Made by a program: the position numbers and the translations under genes. Source: Candidatus Altimarinota bacterium (GTDB taxonomy: Bacteria > Cyanobacteriota > Cyanobacteriia > Cyanobacteriales > Microcystaceae). From it: DNA of 64,000 bases. The stretch lies in NCBI GenBank assembly GCA_012031035.1, contig JAAUUT010000015.1, forward strand, positions 1 to 64,000. Reading direction: 5' to 3'. The notes below the pieces were generated by a model. That model ran no database searches, was not told where the DNA came from, and saw only the letters and a list, made by a program, of their open reading frames with translations. Positions 48,590 through 56,400 of the stretch are shown one piece after another. Within the stretch, counting starts at the first letter, position 1; each line of letters begins with the position of its first letter.

Positions 48590-49384
48590 TTAAATCCTGG
48601 GCGAAATTGAGTTTTCTTCGTACTCATGCAACATATCCTCGAAATATTGCATATGTCGATCGATACCATGCTCGATTGCCTTTATGAGATCGGCAATCTT
48701 AGCTGAATTACCATTGTAGTGTGTCAGAGCCGGACGAATGGCATCATAGAAATGATCCACCTCCAATTGGGCGTGCAATGCCAGCCAAGTTGGTCGCTTC
48801 ATTGTGCGTGGTGCATCAAAGTAATGCTGAAGAATTATTGCATTGCGTAATGCTACGCATAGCTCTCGTCCGCTAAGAGCCGCGAGAGCTTCGTAAAAGT
48901 TTTTCGTTTCATAGCCGAAGTCGTCAAAAAACGATCGCTCATAGGATGCAGTAGCTACGCTCCGACGAGATGCGACAATTTCAGCATCGCTAAGTCCGAG
49001 ATAGTGGAGAAATTCTACGTACATCTTCTCGTGACTATCTCGCAAGTCCGTGAATATATGATCCGCTAATGCCATAATTGCGGTCTTTTGGTCTGGGTCG
49101 GAGCAGTTGTCTGCTTTGACAATACACAATCCGAACCACTGATGAAGTCGATCCCTCCAGAAGTGATATTGAAGGAAAGCATATTGTATTAGCGCCGGCG
49201 TTATCGTCCCGTCTCGAAGCATTCTAAAAAAGCGGCTTCGATTCAACGATTCGTTGCAATAGGCAATTGTTCTTGCGCTAATAGCCTTTTCTTGCGCTTC
49301 GACCCCAGGCGGTAATTCGGTTTCCCTATTAAGCCTACTCGATGTCGTGGCGATCGCAGAATTGACTTTGATAACGTGTTCCAT
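48590..49384 (-). CDS. Haem-oxygenase-like (HDO/TenA-fold) iron-containing redox enzyme
   Basis: A 264-residue all-helical protein of the Haem_oxygenase_2 type: AFLQYHFWRDRLHQWFG, DSHEKMYVEFLHYLGLSD and HAQLEVDHFYDAIRPAL provide Glu, His and Asp residues in the spacing of the non-haem di-iron HDO enzymes (UndA, BesC, SznF). Those enzymes cleave C-C or oxidise C-N bonds of small metabolites. Real ligands need structural alignment. It follows the class II aldolase-like gene by 98 bases on the same strand and may share its TetR control. ATG 49384. Confidence 0.75.
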   Translation of the reverse strand: MEHVIKVNSAIATTSSRLNRETELPPGVEAQEKAISARTIAYCNESLNRSRFFRMLRDGTITPALIQYAFLQYHFWRDRLHQWFGLCIVKADNCSDPDQKTAIMALADHIFTDLRDSHEKMYVEFLHYLGLSDAEIVASRRSVATASYERSFFDDFGYETKNFYEALAALSGRELCVALRNAIILQHYFDAPRTMKRPTWLALHAQLEVDHFYDAIRPALTHYNGNSAKIADLIKAIEHGIDRHMQYFEDMLHEYEENSISPRI

Positions 49385-49482
49385 AAGTTTTAGACTCCTA
49401 TTCTGTTCGGATTTTTCTAAACCAATCTTTATAACTGTTGAATTGAGAGTTATCAGTTACCTACTCCAATTTCAAAGCTGCT

Positions 49483-50478
49483 CTAAGTAATCATTGAGAT
49501 GATTTTGGTAATATATGCGCGAGCTTCTGCTAAGTCTGAAGCGATAAGAAATTCACCATGTCCGTGCGCGATCGCAAAATTCTTTGTTTCTTTAAGCTTA
49601 CGAACTATAGCTTTTGCCTCGCCAGGAGTTCCATAAGTGACATATTTGTCGGTTCGATATTGTGTTAACTGGGGTGTATAAGTCATTCGTTTATCGTGGA
49701 AATGAAGCAAAATATTAGCAAACGGAAAGTCCTGAAACGCTAAGAAAGCTACAGCCGTTTCTGATGATGGCGTATGCGTACCGACCCAATAAATTTCATT
49801 ACTTTTTGGAATGTATTTTTCAACATAGCAAATCCTATCTTCCGTAATGTTATATTTGTCGGTCCTTGATGCGTTAATTAATACTCCATTTCTAAACCTA
49901 ATTGCAATAGCACCCGCTACGCGATCGGTATCATTTAATTTCATCTCTTTAAAATACAAACCGATTTCTCTAATTTTAAAAAACTGTTGTTTGGAAGTGA
50001 GATGAGTGTAGGTTGTAATATCATCTCCAATTTTGATATTTTTATATTTATTTCTGACCGATTTATAATATACTGTATCGATGATTTTCTGATTGTTAGG
50101 ATAGAATAGTCCTCTTTGATATCGGTCGGGATAGATAATGTTAAAAGAAAGCGCTTTTATGGGCGCACGAAATTCCTTGCGATCGACTTTCTTGAACTCT
50201 TCAGTATAGAGAAAGTAGGCGACAATATTAAGGCTAACATCTAAAAACCTTAGTTTTTCCAAACATTTGAAATTGGCAAGCGAAGAAACAAGAAATATCA
50301 AAATATTATTGGGTTTATTGAAATTTCTAGCGCAATCGATACGATCGATTATTTGATATTGACAAAAATGTTTGAGATACGATAAAAAACTTTCAAGGAG
50401 AGCTTTCTGAAAGGTATCTTGTGGGATGAAAATATATACCCATACATCTCTATTGGCAAAAGCTAAGCTATAATTCAT
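49483..50478 (-). CDS. Protein with class II aldolase/adducin-like C-terminal domain and unknown N-domain
   Basis: Of 331 residues, about 1-160 match nothing I recognise (YIFIPQDTFQKALLESFLSY). Residues about 165-331 look like a class II aldolase: RVAGAIAIRFRNGVLINASR (substrate/phosphate side), GTHTPSSETAV with Glu240 in the position of the catalytic Glu, LLHFHDK with His259 and His261, and IAHGHGEFLIA with His305/307 as third metal ligand. This is the Zn site of fuculose aldolase-type enzymes. The start codon lies 16 bases below a palindromic ACGAACGTTCGT operator. Substrate unknown. Confidence 0.65.
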   Translation of the reverse strand: MNYSLAFANRDVWVYIFIPQDTFQKALLESFLSYLKHFCQYQIIDRIDCARNFNKPNNILIFLVSSLANFKCLEKLRFLDVSLNIVAYFLYTEEFKKVDRKEFRAPIKALSFNIIYPDRYQRGLFYPNNQKIIDTVYYKSVRNKYKNIKIGDDITTYTHLTSKQQFFKIREIGLYFKEMKLNDTDRVAGAIAIRFRNGVLINASRTDKYNITEDRICYVEKYIPKSNEIYWVGTHTPSSETAVAFLAFQDFPFANILLHFHDKRMTYTPQLTQYRTDKYVTYGTPGEAKAIVRKLKETKNFAIAHGHGEFLIASDLAEARAYITKIISMIT

Positions 50479-50493
50479 CAGCCTCTATGTAAA

Positions 50494-50505
50494 ACGAACG
50501 TTCGT
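50494..50505. promoter_or_regulatory. TetR-type operator upstream of the aldolase-like gene
   Basis: ACGAACGTTCGT is a perfect 12-base palindrome 16 bases upstream of the start codon. Close variants lie at 51366-51373, 51460-51471 and directly before tetR (52145-52160), so I infer it is the binding site of that TetR. Confidence 0.6.
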
Positions 50506-50621
50506 ATGTAATTGGAAAATATTGTCATACTACGAAAATTCCGCGATCGCTAGGATATTCAGCAAAATAATTCAAAATCGCTTCTGTCACATAATTTCTT
50601 TCGCAAAAAGCCTAGAGTGCA

Positions 50622-51095
50622 TTACTCTCGATAGATCGCACGCTTAAATTTTTCTGCGGCATTATAGACTGTCATATTTCCTTGTTGGCGAGACCAATGA
50701 GCCGCTCTTCGAGCATCTAGGAGTGCATTGTATTTGTCTCCTATTCTTCTCAAAGCCATACTACGACCAAGATAAGCAGCAGCATAGCTGGGGTTGTTCG
50801 AGAGCGCTAAGTTATAAGCTGCGATCGCATTCTGGTATTGCCCTTGTTTATAGTGTTGAAAACCCACTTTTAGATAGGCACTAGCAAGTCTGGGATTAAT
50901 CCTTGAATTGGAACGTGAAGTTACTCCTTGACCATCCATCCGATCTCGCATTTGCTGTTCTATCGACATTGCTGGTGCATTTATGGGAGGTGGCATCTGC
51001 GGTTGTGTAATAAAAGGATCGAACTGTGCCTGAGCGTTGTTACCTAAAGGCACTAAAAATCCCAGAAGAATCCAAAGATGTTTGAGATTATTCAT
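50622..51095 (-). CDS. Secreted TPR-repeat protein
   Basis: From ATG 51095 (MNNLKHLWILLGFLVPLG) a signal peptide leads to AQAQFDP, then a low-complexity linker with N- and P-rich sequence, then two TPR units (ASAYLKVGFQHYKQGQYQNA, PSYAAAYLGRSMALRRIGDK). 157 residues. The upstream 37 codons in frame are probably not translated. Its role is unknown. It lies between the aldolase-like gene and tetR; the nearest operator is about 270 bases upstream. Confidence 0.75.
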   Translation of the reverse strand: MNNLKHLWILLGFLVPLGNNAQAQFDPFITQPQMPPPINAPAMSIEQQMRDRMDGQGVTSRSNSRINPRLASAYLKVGFQHYKQGQYQNAIAAYNLALSNNPSYAAAYLGRSMALRRIGDKYNALLDARRAAHWSRQQGNMTVYNAAEKFKRAIYRE

Positions 51096-51227
51096 AGTTA
51101 GTCCTCGACAAAACGTTATTACATGATTCATGTGTTGAGATAGTCGCAGATATAGAGTGCTATCTCTATTAGCCACTTCGGCTATTTGATGATTTAGTTT
51201 GTGCATTGTCTTTCTCTGATTAAGTCT

Positions 51228-51312
51228 TGAGAGTTATAACTCGCTCGATCCAAGTGCAAAGCTTCTCTAAGCAATCATTGAGATGATTTTGGTAATATAT
51301 GCACGAGCTTCT
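51228..51312 (-). pseudogene. 3' remnant of a second aldolase-like gene copy
   Basis: On the minus strand DLEARAYITKIISMIA followed by TAG repeats the last codons of the aldolase-like gene (DLAEARAYITKIISMIT), and the similarity continues into the region after the stop (49443-49528 matches 51228-51312). An operator copy lies 54 bases upstream at 51366, where the deleted gene's promoter would be. Confidence 0.8.
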
Positions 51313-51365
51313 AAGTCCCTGGACAAAAATAAAAATGATTAGTTAAGACTTGGCTCATAATATAT

Positions 51366-51373
51366 GAACGTTC
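51366..51373. promoter_or_regulatory. TetR-type operator copy
   Basis: Core GAACGTTC within ATGAACGTTCGTACAT, matching the site before the aldolase-like gene in ten of twelve bases. It lies upstream of the remnant copy of that gene. Confidence 0.5.
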
Positions 51374-51459
51374 GTACATTTATGACTCGAAGAAATAAGC
51401 AGGTCTTTGTTTCCTAAGAGTTATAAGAAAATAATTATGAATTGTATCGCTTCTAATGA

Positions 51460-51471
51460 ACGAACGTTTAT
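51460..51471. promoter_or_regulatory. Degenerate TetR-type operator copy
   Basis: ACGAACGTTTAT agrees with ACGAACGTTCGT in ten of twelve positions. It is in the short stretch after the tetR stop codon. Confidence 0.4.
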
Positions 51472-51484
51472 TTGTTTATAAAAG

Positions 51485-52129
51485 TTAACTAAAATCTTCA
51501 ACTGGTTTGCTAAACATAATCCCCATACACACTTGCAATACTTGCTCGACTTGCTCTGGTATACCGATTTCTCCGAAAGCATCTTGGTCTATTACAGCCC
51601 TAGAGACTGCGCCAATTAGCATATGAAACAAAGCAGCATCGGCGATTTGACGGACGGGATATTCTTGCGATCGCAGTTGTTTAATAATTTTTTCGATCGA
51701 AGGATAAATTAGTGAAGGATGGGTACTGAAATAATCGTACTTTCCAGTCAACATTCTAATTTCCTGCGCCTTAATGATGCGAAATACATATTCTTGGCGA
51801 TGGGTCAGTCCCCACTGAATGTAAGCTCGAAAAACCGCGATAAATTGCGCTAGCGGGTCAGGTGCTACTGATTGATAAGCTGTAAGGATAACATGCTCTA
51901 TTTGCGCCAGAATCCTTATGGTTAAAGCGTCTGAAACTTCTTCTTTGTTTTTGAAGTGGTTATAGAGACTGGCTTTTGACTTAAACCCTGCTGTTTCACG
52001 AATCTCGTCGATTGACGTACCTTCATAACCTTTTTTCGTAAATAGCTTGAGAGCAACTTCCAGAATAACCTCTCGGCTGTCTTGACCGTGTTTCTGACGC
52101 AGCTTGCTTAGAGTAGCAGTTTTAGCCAT
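51485..52129 (-). CDS. TetR family transcriptional regulator
   Basis: The 214-residue protein has the N-terminal helix-turn-helix (ILEVALKLFTKKGYEGTSID and ASLYNHFKNKEEV) and an all-helical ligand-binding C-terminal domain (QEYVFRIIKAQEIRMLTGKY). It would repress DNA until an unknown ligand binds. A palindrome-like site directly upstream (52145-52160) suggests autoregulation, and matching sites precede the aldolase-like gene. ATG 52129. Confidence 0.9.
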   Translation of the reverse strand: MAKTATLSKLRQKHGQDSREVILEVALKLFTKKGYEGTSIDEIRETAGFKSKASLYNHFKNKEEVSDALTIRILAQIEHVILTAYQSVAPDPLAQFIAVFRAYIQWGLTHRQEYVFRIIKAQEIRMLTGKYDYFSTHPSLIYPSIEKIIKQLRSQEYPVRQIADAALFHMLIGAVSRAVIDQDAFGEIGIPEQVEQVLQVCMGIMFSKPVEDFS

Positions 52130-52144
52130 GATGTATAGTTAGAA

Positions 52145-52160
52145 ACGAGCGTTTGTTCGT
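52145..52160. promoter_or_regulatory. Operator before tetR
   Basis: ACGAGCGTTTGTTCGT carries both half-sites of the ACGAACGTTCGT palindrome, spread by four bases, 16 bases upstream of the tetR start. Inferred autoregulatory operator. Confidence 0.5.
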
Positions 52161-52173
52161 ATAGATTATATAT

Positions 52174-52743
52174 TTAAATACTAAACAATCTTTTAATCTG
52201 TTTTCTCAACCAAACAACAGGACTTGTGTCATCTTCTGATTCAGGGATTAGATTTAATTCCTTCATTTGTTGTTCAAATTCTTGTAAAACTTCTTGTCGT
52301 TTGGCTAACTCTTGAACTATTTCTTCTGACAATCCCGGATAGCTTTTTAGTAGTTGACCAAAGCTTTTGCTGTCAATCGCAAATAAGATTGTTTCCGATC
52401 GCGATCGCATAGTTTTTGGATAAGGAATGCCCAACATTAATGGCAATTCTCCGAAGAATTGACCCGCTTCAAATGTAAATAACTGCTTTTTTATTTTTTC
52501 CTGTTCGTAAATCGCTTCTATTGTCCCAGATAAGACAATATAAAACGCATTTCCAGGCTCACCTTGGCGACATAAAATCTCTGATTCTTCTAAATATTTG
52601 CGACATCCTAACTCAATTAAACTACGCAAATGTAGATCGCTTAACGAGTTGAAATAACTAATTTTTCTAAGTAAATCGCGCAGAAAAAAAGATTTAGAAG
52701 GAGATATATTTTTTTTCTGACTTATCTTCTTCTTGAGAATCAT
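52174..52743 (-). CDS. Cyclic nucleotide-binding domain protein (probable C-terminus of the MscS channel)
   Basis: The 189-residue frame has a cNMP-binding fold: LCRQGEPGNAFYIVLSGTIE and FEAGQFFGELPLMLGIPYPK, where the phosphate cassette FGELPLMLG lacks the usual Arg-Thr pair. Its start overlaps the end of the MscS gene by 50 bases. The frame switch falls in an eight-T run (52709-52716, + strand); with seven, SEKNISPSKSFFLRDLLRK is continuous with MscS, giving one 480-residue channel with a nucleotide-binding tail, a common cyanobacterial arrangement. I list it separately because the ATG at 52743 could also serve. Confidence 0.75.
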   Translation of the reverse strand: MILKKKISQKKNISPSKSFFLRDLLRKISYFNSLSDLHLRSLIELGCRKYLEESEILCRQGEPGNAFYIVLSGTIEAIYEQEKIKKQLFTFEAGQFFGELPLMLGIPYPKTMRSRSETILFAIDSKSFGQLLKSYPGLSEEIVQELAKRQEVLQEFEQQMKELNLIPESEDDTSPVVWLRKQIKRLFSI

Positions 52744-53617
52744 TTTTGGTTTTTGATTTTAAAAAATCTGGATTTCTCAACCAGACATCTCTTTGAGGAA
52801 AAGGAATTTGTATGCCAGCAGAACGTAAATTATATTCAATAATAAAATTTAAGGAGCTTTTAATCAGAAGTTCTTTGTCAATAGTATTCACCCAGACAAA
52901 AAGTTCAAAAGTTAAAGCATTATCGCCAAACCCTATAAACACAACTTTTGGAGGGGGTTGATATAAAATATTACGATCCATATAAGCAGAATTTAAGAGA
53001 ACTTCTGTTACTAAAATTGGATCGCTCCCATAGGCTACCCCAACGGGAATTCGGATTAAACCTTTTAAATTTGTGTAACTTTTATTGATAATTCGACTTT
53101 CGACAAGTAAGCTATTAGGAATAATGACTTCATTCCCCTCTAAAGTACGAATAACTGCCGAACGAATTGAAATTTCATCTATATAACCAATTATAGTATC
53201 CAACTGAATAAAATCACCAACTTTTAACTTTCTTTCTATCAAAAGAGTGATGCCACTGACTAAGTTTTTGGTAATATCTTGTAATCCAAAACCAATGCCG
53301 ACTCCTAACCCACCAGCAATCACCGCAAAAGTAGCTAAATTAAAGCCACTAAGTTGTATGACAATAACACAGCCGATCGCGCCAAAACTATAACTAATTA
53401 AAGTAGAAAGTGCCTCTCTATTGCCCGGATCGATTCCCAGTTTTCCTAACAATCGGTATTTAAGAGATTTCTTGACAAGCGTGGTTAGAAAAGCCACAAA
53501 GATTAAAGATATAATAAACCTTATTACCCAAATTAGTGAAATATTTTCTTCTCCCATTTGAAAAAGAGGAGTAGTAAAAATTTGAAAAATCTCACCTAAA
53601 AATTGATTCAATTTCAT
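52694..53617 (-). CDS. MscS family mechanosensitive ion channel
   Basis: A small-conductance-type channel of 307 residues. Two or three N-terminal transmembrane helices are followed by the pore-lining TM3 (AGGLGVGIGFGLQDITKNLVS), the beta domain (VGDFIQLDTIIGYIDEISIR, NEVIIPNSLLVESRIINK) and the C-terminal VWLRNPDFLK. It opens under membrane tension to protect from hypo-osmotic shock. Probably continuous with the nucleotide-binding gene as one protein (see that entry). ATG 53617. Confidence 0.9.
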   Translation of the reverse strand: MKLNQFLGEIFQIFTTPLFQMGEENISLIWVIRFIISLIFVAFLTTLVKKSLKYRLLGKLGIDPGNREALSTLISYSFGAIGCVIVIQLSGFNLATFAVIAGGLGVGIGFGLQDITKNLVSGITLLIERKLKVGDFIQLDTIIGYIDEISIRSAVIRTLEGNEVIIPNSLLVESRIINKSYTNLKGLIRIPVGVAYGSDPILVTEVLLNSAYMDRNILYQPPPKVVFIGFGDNALTFELFVWVNTIDKELLIKSSLNFIIEYNLRSAGIQIPFPQRDVWLRNPDFLKSKTKNDSQEEDKSEKKYISF

Positions 53618-53650
53618 GTTAATTAATTTTATTCTATTGAATTAGGAAAA

Positions 53651-53845
53651 ATGACTCCAAAAAGATTAATAAAAGCTATTTTTCTGGCAATCCTTAGCCT
53701 TATAATTCCCACATTGCTAACAGCGCAGAATCCTCCAGCAAGTACTTATCAGCCTGGTTTTTGGCAACCAAAAGCCAGAGTAGATCTCAATCGTCCCATA
53801 GCAATGATGATTACTTTTCATTCTTTCATCTCTCAAGATCTCTAA
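53651..53845 (+). pseudogene. Truncated secreted protein gene
   Basis: From ATG 53651, a signal peptide (LIKAIFLAILSLIIPTLLTA) is followed by STYQPGFWQPKARVDLNRPI, a segment that begins a family of exported cyanobacterial proteins. After that the frame ends within about 15 unrelated residues, so the domain is missing. It starts a decayed stretch to 54580. Confidence 0.5.
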
Positions 53846-54092
53846 GTTATCTGGATCTCCCTGCACACACTCTTTTACTTACTTTTTAACCTTAAATTTG
53901 TCTGAGAATTTAATTAAGTAGCATTTTTGTTCGAGGCGATCGCGCTTCAGTTGCGAACATTTTAATACTCTAAAGAATGACATATAGAACATTTTCGATG
54001 AATACTCTGAGTAAATTCAATCGAATGTCAACAATTCAATTGATAGGATCGTAAATGATGATACAAAAAAATAGTCTAGAGGAGGTAAAAGC

Positions 54093-54131
54093 ATGAATCT
54101 CGGACTAGAAGGAAAAGTGGCAATCGTTTAA
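54093..54131 (+). pseudogene. 5' stub of a short-chain dehydrogenase gene
   Basis: After GAGGAGGT the frame MNLGLEGKVAIV stops, where the SDR family continues with TGxxxGIG. The rest is absent. Confidence 0.6.
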
Positions 54132-54157
54132 AAAACGTTGAATCAAAGGAGAAAAAC

Positions 54158-54181
54158 ATGACAGACAAAGTTAGGTTTTAG
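54158..54181 (+). pseudogene. Possible 5' gene stub
   Basis: AAGGAG precedes ATG 54158, but the frame (MTDKVRF) stops after seven codons. It lies between two other truncated gene starts. Too short to identify. Confidence 0.25.
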
Positions 54182-54193
54182 AAGATAAAGGCG

Positions 54194-54295
54194 ATGTCTG
54201 ATAGAATTGAAACTCGTCCTCTTTCGCATGCTAGCCTCAGCGATTTCCTCGCATTTTTCGACAGCACCGCATTTTGTGATAATCCTTTGATATAG
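54194..54295 (+). pseudogene. 5' stub of a GNAT-type acetyltransferase gene
   Basis: MSDRIETRPLSHASLSDFLA followed by FFDSTAFCDNP resembles the start of GNAT proteins that continue with WAxCYC, but a stop comes after 33 codons. It ends five bases before an attC-like site. Confidence 0.5.
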
Positions 54296-54299
54296 GAAA

Positions 54300-54389
54300 A
54301 TCTAACCAGATGCTTGAGCTAATGTCGTTACGCTCTTGCTTGGTGAATTCGTAACTCTTGCATGGCTTGGCTCGGCTTAGACGTTGGGC
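54300..54389 (+). other. attC-like recombination site 1
   Basis: ATCTAAC (54300-54306) fits the R'' consensus RYYYAAC and GTTGGGC (54383-54389) fits the R' consensus GTTRRRY. Inside lie partly complementary arms (GCTTGAGC; GGCTCGGC). The length of 90 bases and the place just after a gene end fit integron cassette attC sites. Weak inner arms. Confidence 0.35.
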
Positions 54390-54584
54390 AACTTTAAGGT
54401 ATCGGTAAGGCAGTAGTTGTAAGGTTATCCTTGAGCGATTGGGGTTAAGTGATTAGAAAGTTATCTGTAAGACAATGTTTTGAAATCATCGGTGGGTGGA
54501 AATTGAAGCTACATTAGAAAAGTTTTTTAGACATGGTTAGCTATTCAATAAAATAAAGTTGCAGTAATCATAAAGGTAAGTTTC

Positions 54585-55220
54585 ATGCACATTGTATCGG
54601 TCAATGTTGGTAAGCAAGAAACAATACAAATTAATGGCAAAGCGCTCACAACCGGAATTTTCAAACAACCTGTCCAAGGAAAAGTTAGCATCAACGCAAA
54701 AGGTCTTGTTGATGATACCGTTGCTGACACAACTCGTCATGGTGGCGTAGATCAAGCTGTCTATCTTTACAGTGCTGAGGATTATGCTTGGTGGACAGCA
54801 GAATTAAGGAAAGAAATGCCGATTGGCATTTTAGGAGAAAATCTGACTCTTTCCAGTTTTGGAGCTACACCTTTGAGAGTTGGAGATCGCTTAAAGATTA
54901 ACACTATTCTGCTCGAAATTTCATTTCCTCGCATTCCTTGTGCCACATTAGGGGCACGGATGAGTGATGCTGCCTTTGTGAAGCGTTTTATTCAAGCCCA
55001 GCGACCCGGTGTGTATGCAAGAGTACTTAAGGAGGGAGAGCTACAGATTGGGGATTTAGTGAATATTTTACCAACAGCTAACAACTTTCCCACAGTTATA
55101 GAGTTATACGACCTATGGCACGCCAGGAAGCGCGATCTTAAATTACTTTACCGAGGACTCGAAGCACCGATTGCCGAAAGAGCAAGGGCAGCGTTTCAGT
55201 TTTGGTTAGAACACTCATAA
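54585..55220 (+). CDS. MOSC domain protein (YiiM-like)
   Basis: The 211-residue protein is of the MOSC family that handles molybdenum cofactor in YiiM-type detoxification of N-hydroxylated bases: VSVNVGKQETIQINGKALTT, DTTRHGGVDQAVYLYSAEDY, GILGENLTLSSFG and the conserved cysteine in RIPCATLGARMSD. It is followed 18 bases later by an attC-like site, which would make it a cassette cargo gene. ATG 54585. Confidence 0.9.
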   Translation: MHIVSVNVGKQETIQINGKALTTGIFKQPVQGKVSINAKGLVDDTVADTTRHGGVDQAVYLYSAEDYAWWTAELRKEMPIGILGENLTLSSFGATPLRVGDRLKINTILLEISFPRIPCATLGARMSDAAFVKRFIQAQRPGVYARVLKEGELQIGDLVNILPTANNFPTVIELYDLWHARKRDLKLLYRGLEAPIAERARAAFQFWLEHS

Positions 55221-55238
55221 TTGGGAAGTGTCCAAGCA

Positions 55239-55319
55239 ACCCAACAATTTGGTTGTAACGGCAAATAAAAATTTCGCGCTTTGTTTAGATTTGGTTGGTC
55301 GCCGCTGAACCGTGTCGCT
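55239..55319 (+). other. attC-like recombination site 2
   Basis: ACCCAAC (55239-55245) is an exact R'' match. Arms GGTTGTAACGGC (55251-55262) and GTCGCCGCTGAACC (55298-55311) pair with extra-helical bases, as attC stems do. The R' box is degenerate (GTGTCGC). It follows the MOSC stop by 18 bases. Confidence 0.35.
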
Positions 55320-55333
55320 AGATTTTTTAATCT

Positions 55334-55528
55334 TTACTTCATTAAATAGCTTCTAATAGTGCTGTATTTACTGACTTTTGGAGTCGCGATCGCGTGTCCG
55401 ACATGCCAAGAAATTTTCGGATAAGCATCAGCTAAATACTTAATTTCGTAACCGCTTTCTCGCAAAAAAGAAGCAATTTCTTCTCGCTTTGACAACATTA
55501 TTTCTTTGCTGCGATCGCGCTTTCATAC
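55334..55528 (-). pseudogene. 3' remnant of a duplicated fkbM methyltransferase gene
   Basis: On the minus strand KEIMLSKREEIASFLRESGY then LADAYPKISWHVGHAIATPK repeats the C-terminus of the intact FkbM gene (56498-57355) with few changes; the N-terminal two-thirds is missing. Both copies are preceded, on the plus strand, by an attC-like site and TTACTTCAT. Confidence 0.85.
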
Positions 55529-55687
55529 TTGACTAGTTTATCAAGGAGCAAGAGGACTGCGAACGCCCCGACCACCGCGATTAAGGCGAATAAGTATCTG
55601 AGTGTAAATTATTGTAAGAATAATGCTTTATATGAAATAATATCGCTGATTTGTTCGAGAAGTATTTTAGGAAGTTTTTCCATAGAA

Positions 55688-55861
55688 TGATATCTAGAAA
55701 AATTCTTGATATTATAACTATCTGCCATGATATCCAGAAAGTTTCTGGATATCATCCGAGAATATACCAAAAGTTTCGTGATATTATTCCATATGGGGCG
55801 GATATATAGAAAATTTCTGTTTTTTGTCCCATACAGGGTTAATATCCAGAAAGTTTCAGTG
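55688..55861. repeat. Array of five AGAAANTTTC palindromic repeats
   Basis: Copies centre near 55700, 55741, 55773, 55813 and 55852, mostly 40 bases apart. The second (55727-55755) is a perfect palindrome with 14-base arms, ATGATATCCAGAAA and its complement. The array is directly upstream of a toxin-antitoxin pair and may be its operator array. Confidence 0.7.
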
Positions 55862-55926
55862 TAATAAGACCAAGACTGCCAAGGAGCTAGAATGATAAAA
55901 TGCTCTTGAGAGATCGAAGGTGACGT

Positions 55927-56148
55927 ATGACTACTCGACTAGAAGTTGAATCGGCTATCAAGCAATTACCAGAGGGTGAAATTCGCGATTTGGCAAAGTG
56001 GCTTCAAGAATATCTTGATGAGATGTGGGATAGACAAATTGAAGCAGACCTAGCATCGGGAAAATTAGATCGCCTCATTGCTCAGGCAGAGGAGGATATT
56101 GCAACAAACAAAGTGAGGAATCTGGATGAAGTCCTTCGCGACGGCTGA
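55927..56148 (+). CDS. Antitoxin of a type II toxin-antitoxin pair
   Basis: The 73-residue protein is helical (LEVESAIKQLPEGEIRDLAK, WLQEYLDEMWDRQIEADLAS) and ends LDRLIAQAEEDIATNKVRNL, the layout of small antitoxins paired with RelE/ParE-like toxins. Its last 23 bases overlap the toxin start. Such antitoxins neutralise the toxin and usually repress the operon, possibly via the repeat array just upstream. ATG 55927 with AAGGTGA upstream. Confidence 0.8.
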   Translation: MTTRLEVESAIKQLPEGEIRDLAKWLQEYLDEMWDRQIEADLASGKLDRLIAQAEEDIATNKVRNLDEVLRDG

Positions 56149-56383
56149 ATTCTGGAAAGCGTATGCTGAACTGTCACCTGAGATGCAAGAGCAGGCGCGG
56201 AAAGCTTATCGACTTTGGCAAGAAAACTCACTTCATCCATCGTTGCATTTCAAAAAAGTTGGTAAGAACCTCTGGTCTGCTCGTGTCAGTGGCGGTTATC
56301 GAGCATTAGCCTTAAAAAAGGGAGACGATTATTACTGGATTTGGATCGGCGATCACGATGAATATGAGAGTTTTTTGAATTAG
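56126..56383 (+). CDS. RelE/ParE-type toxin
   Basis: The 85-residue protein has the small toxin fold signature: FWKAYAELSPEMQEQARKAY (helices), LHFKKVGKNLWSARVSGGYR (strands) and YYWIWIGDHDEYESFLN at the end. It would inhibit translation by mRNA cleavage or hit gyrase; which is not decided by sequence. It overlaps the antitoxin and is followed 18 bases later by an attC-like site, as in integron cassettes, where such pairs are frequent. Confidence 0.82.
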   Translation: MKSFATAEFWKAYAELSPEMQEQARKAYRLWQENSLHPSLHFKKVGKNLWSARVSGGYRALALKKGDDYYWIWIGDHDEYESFLN

Positions 56384-56400
56384 TTCGTTGTGATAAGCCA

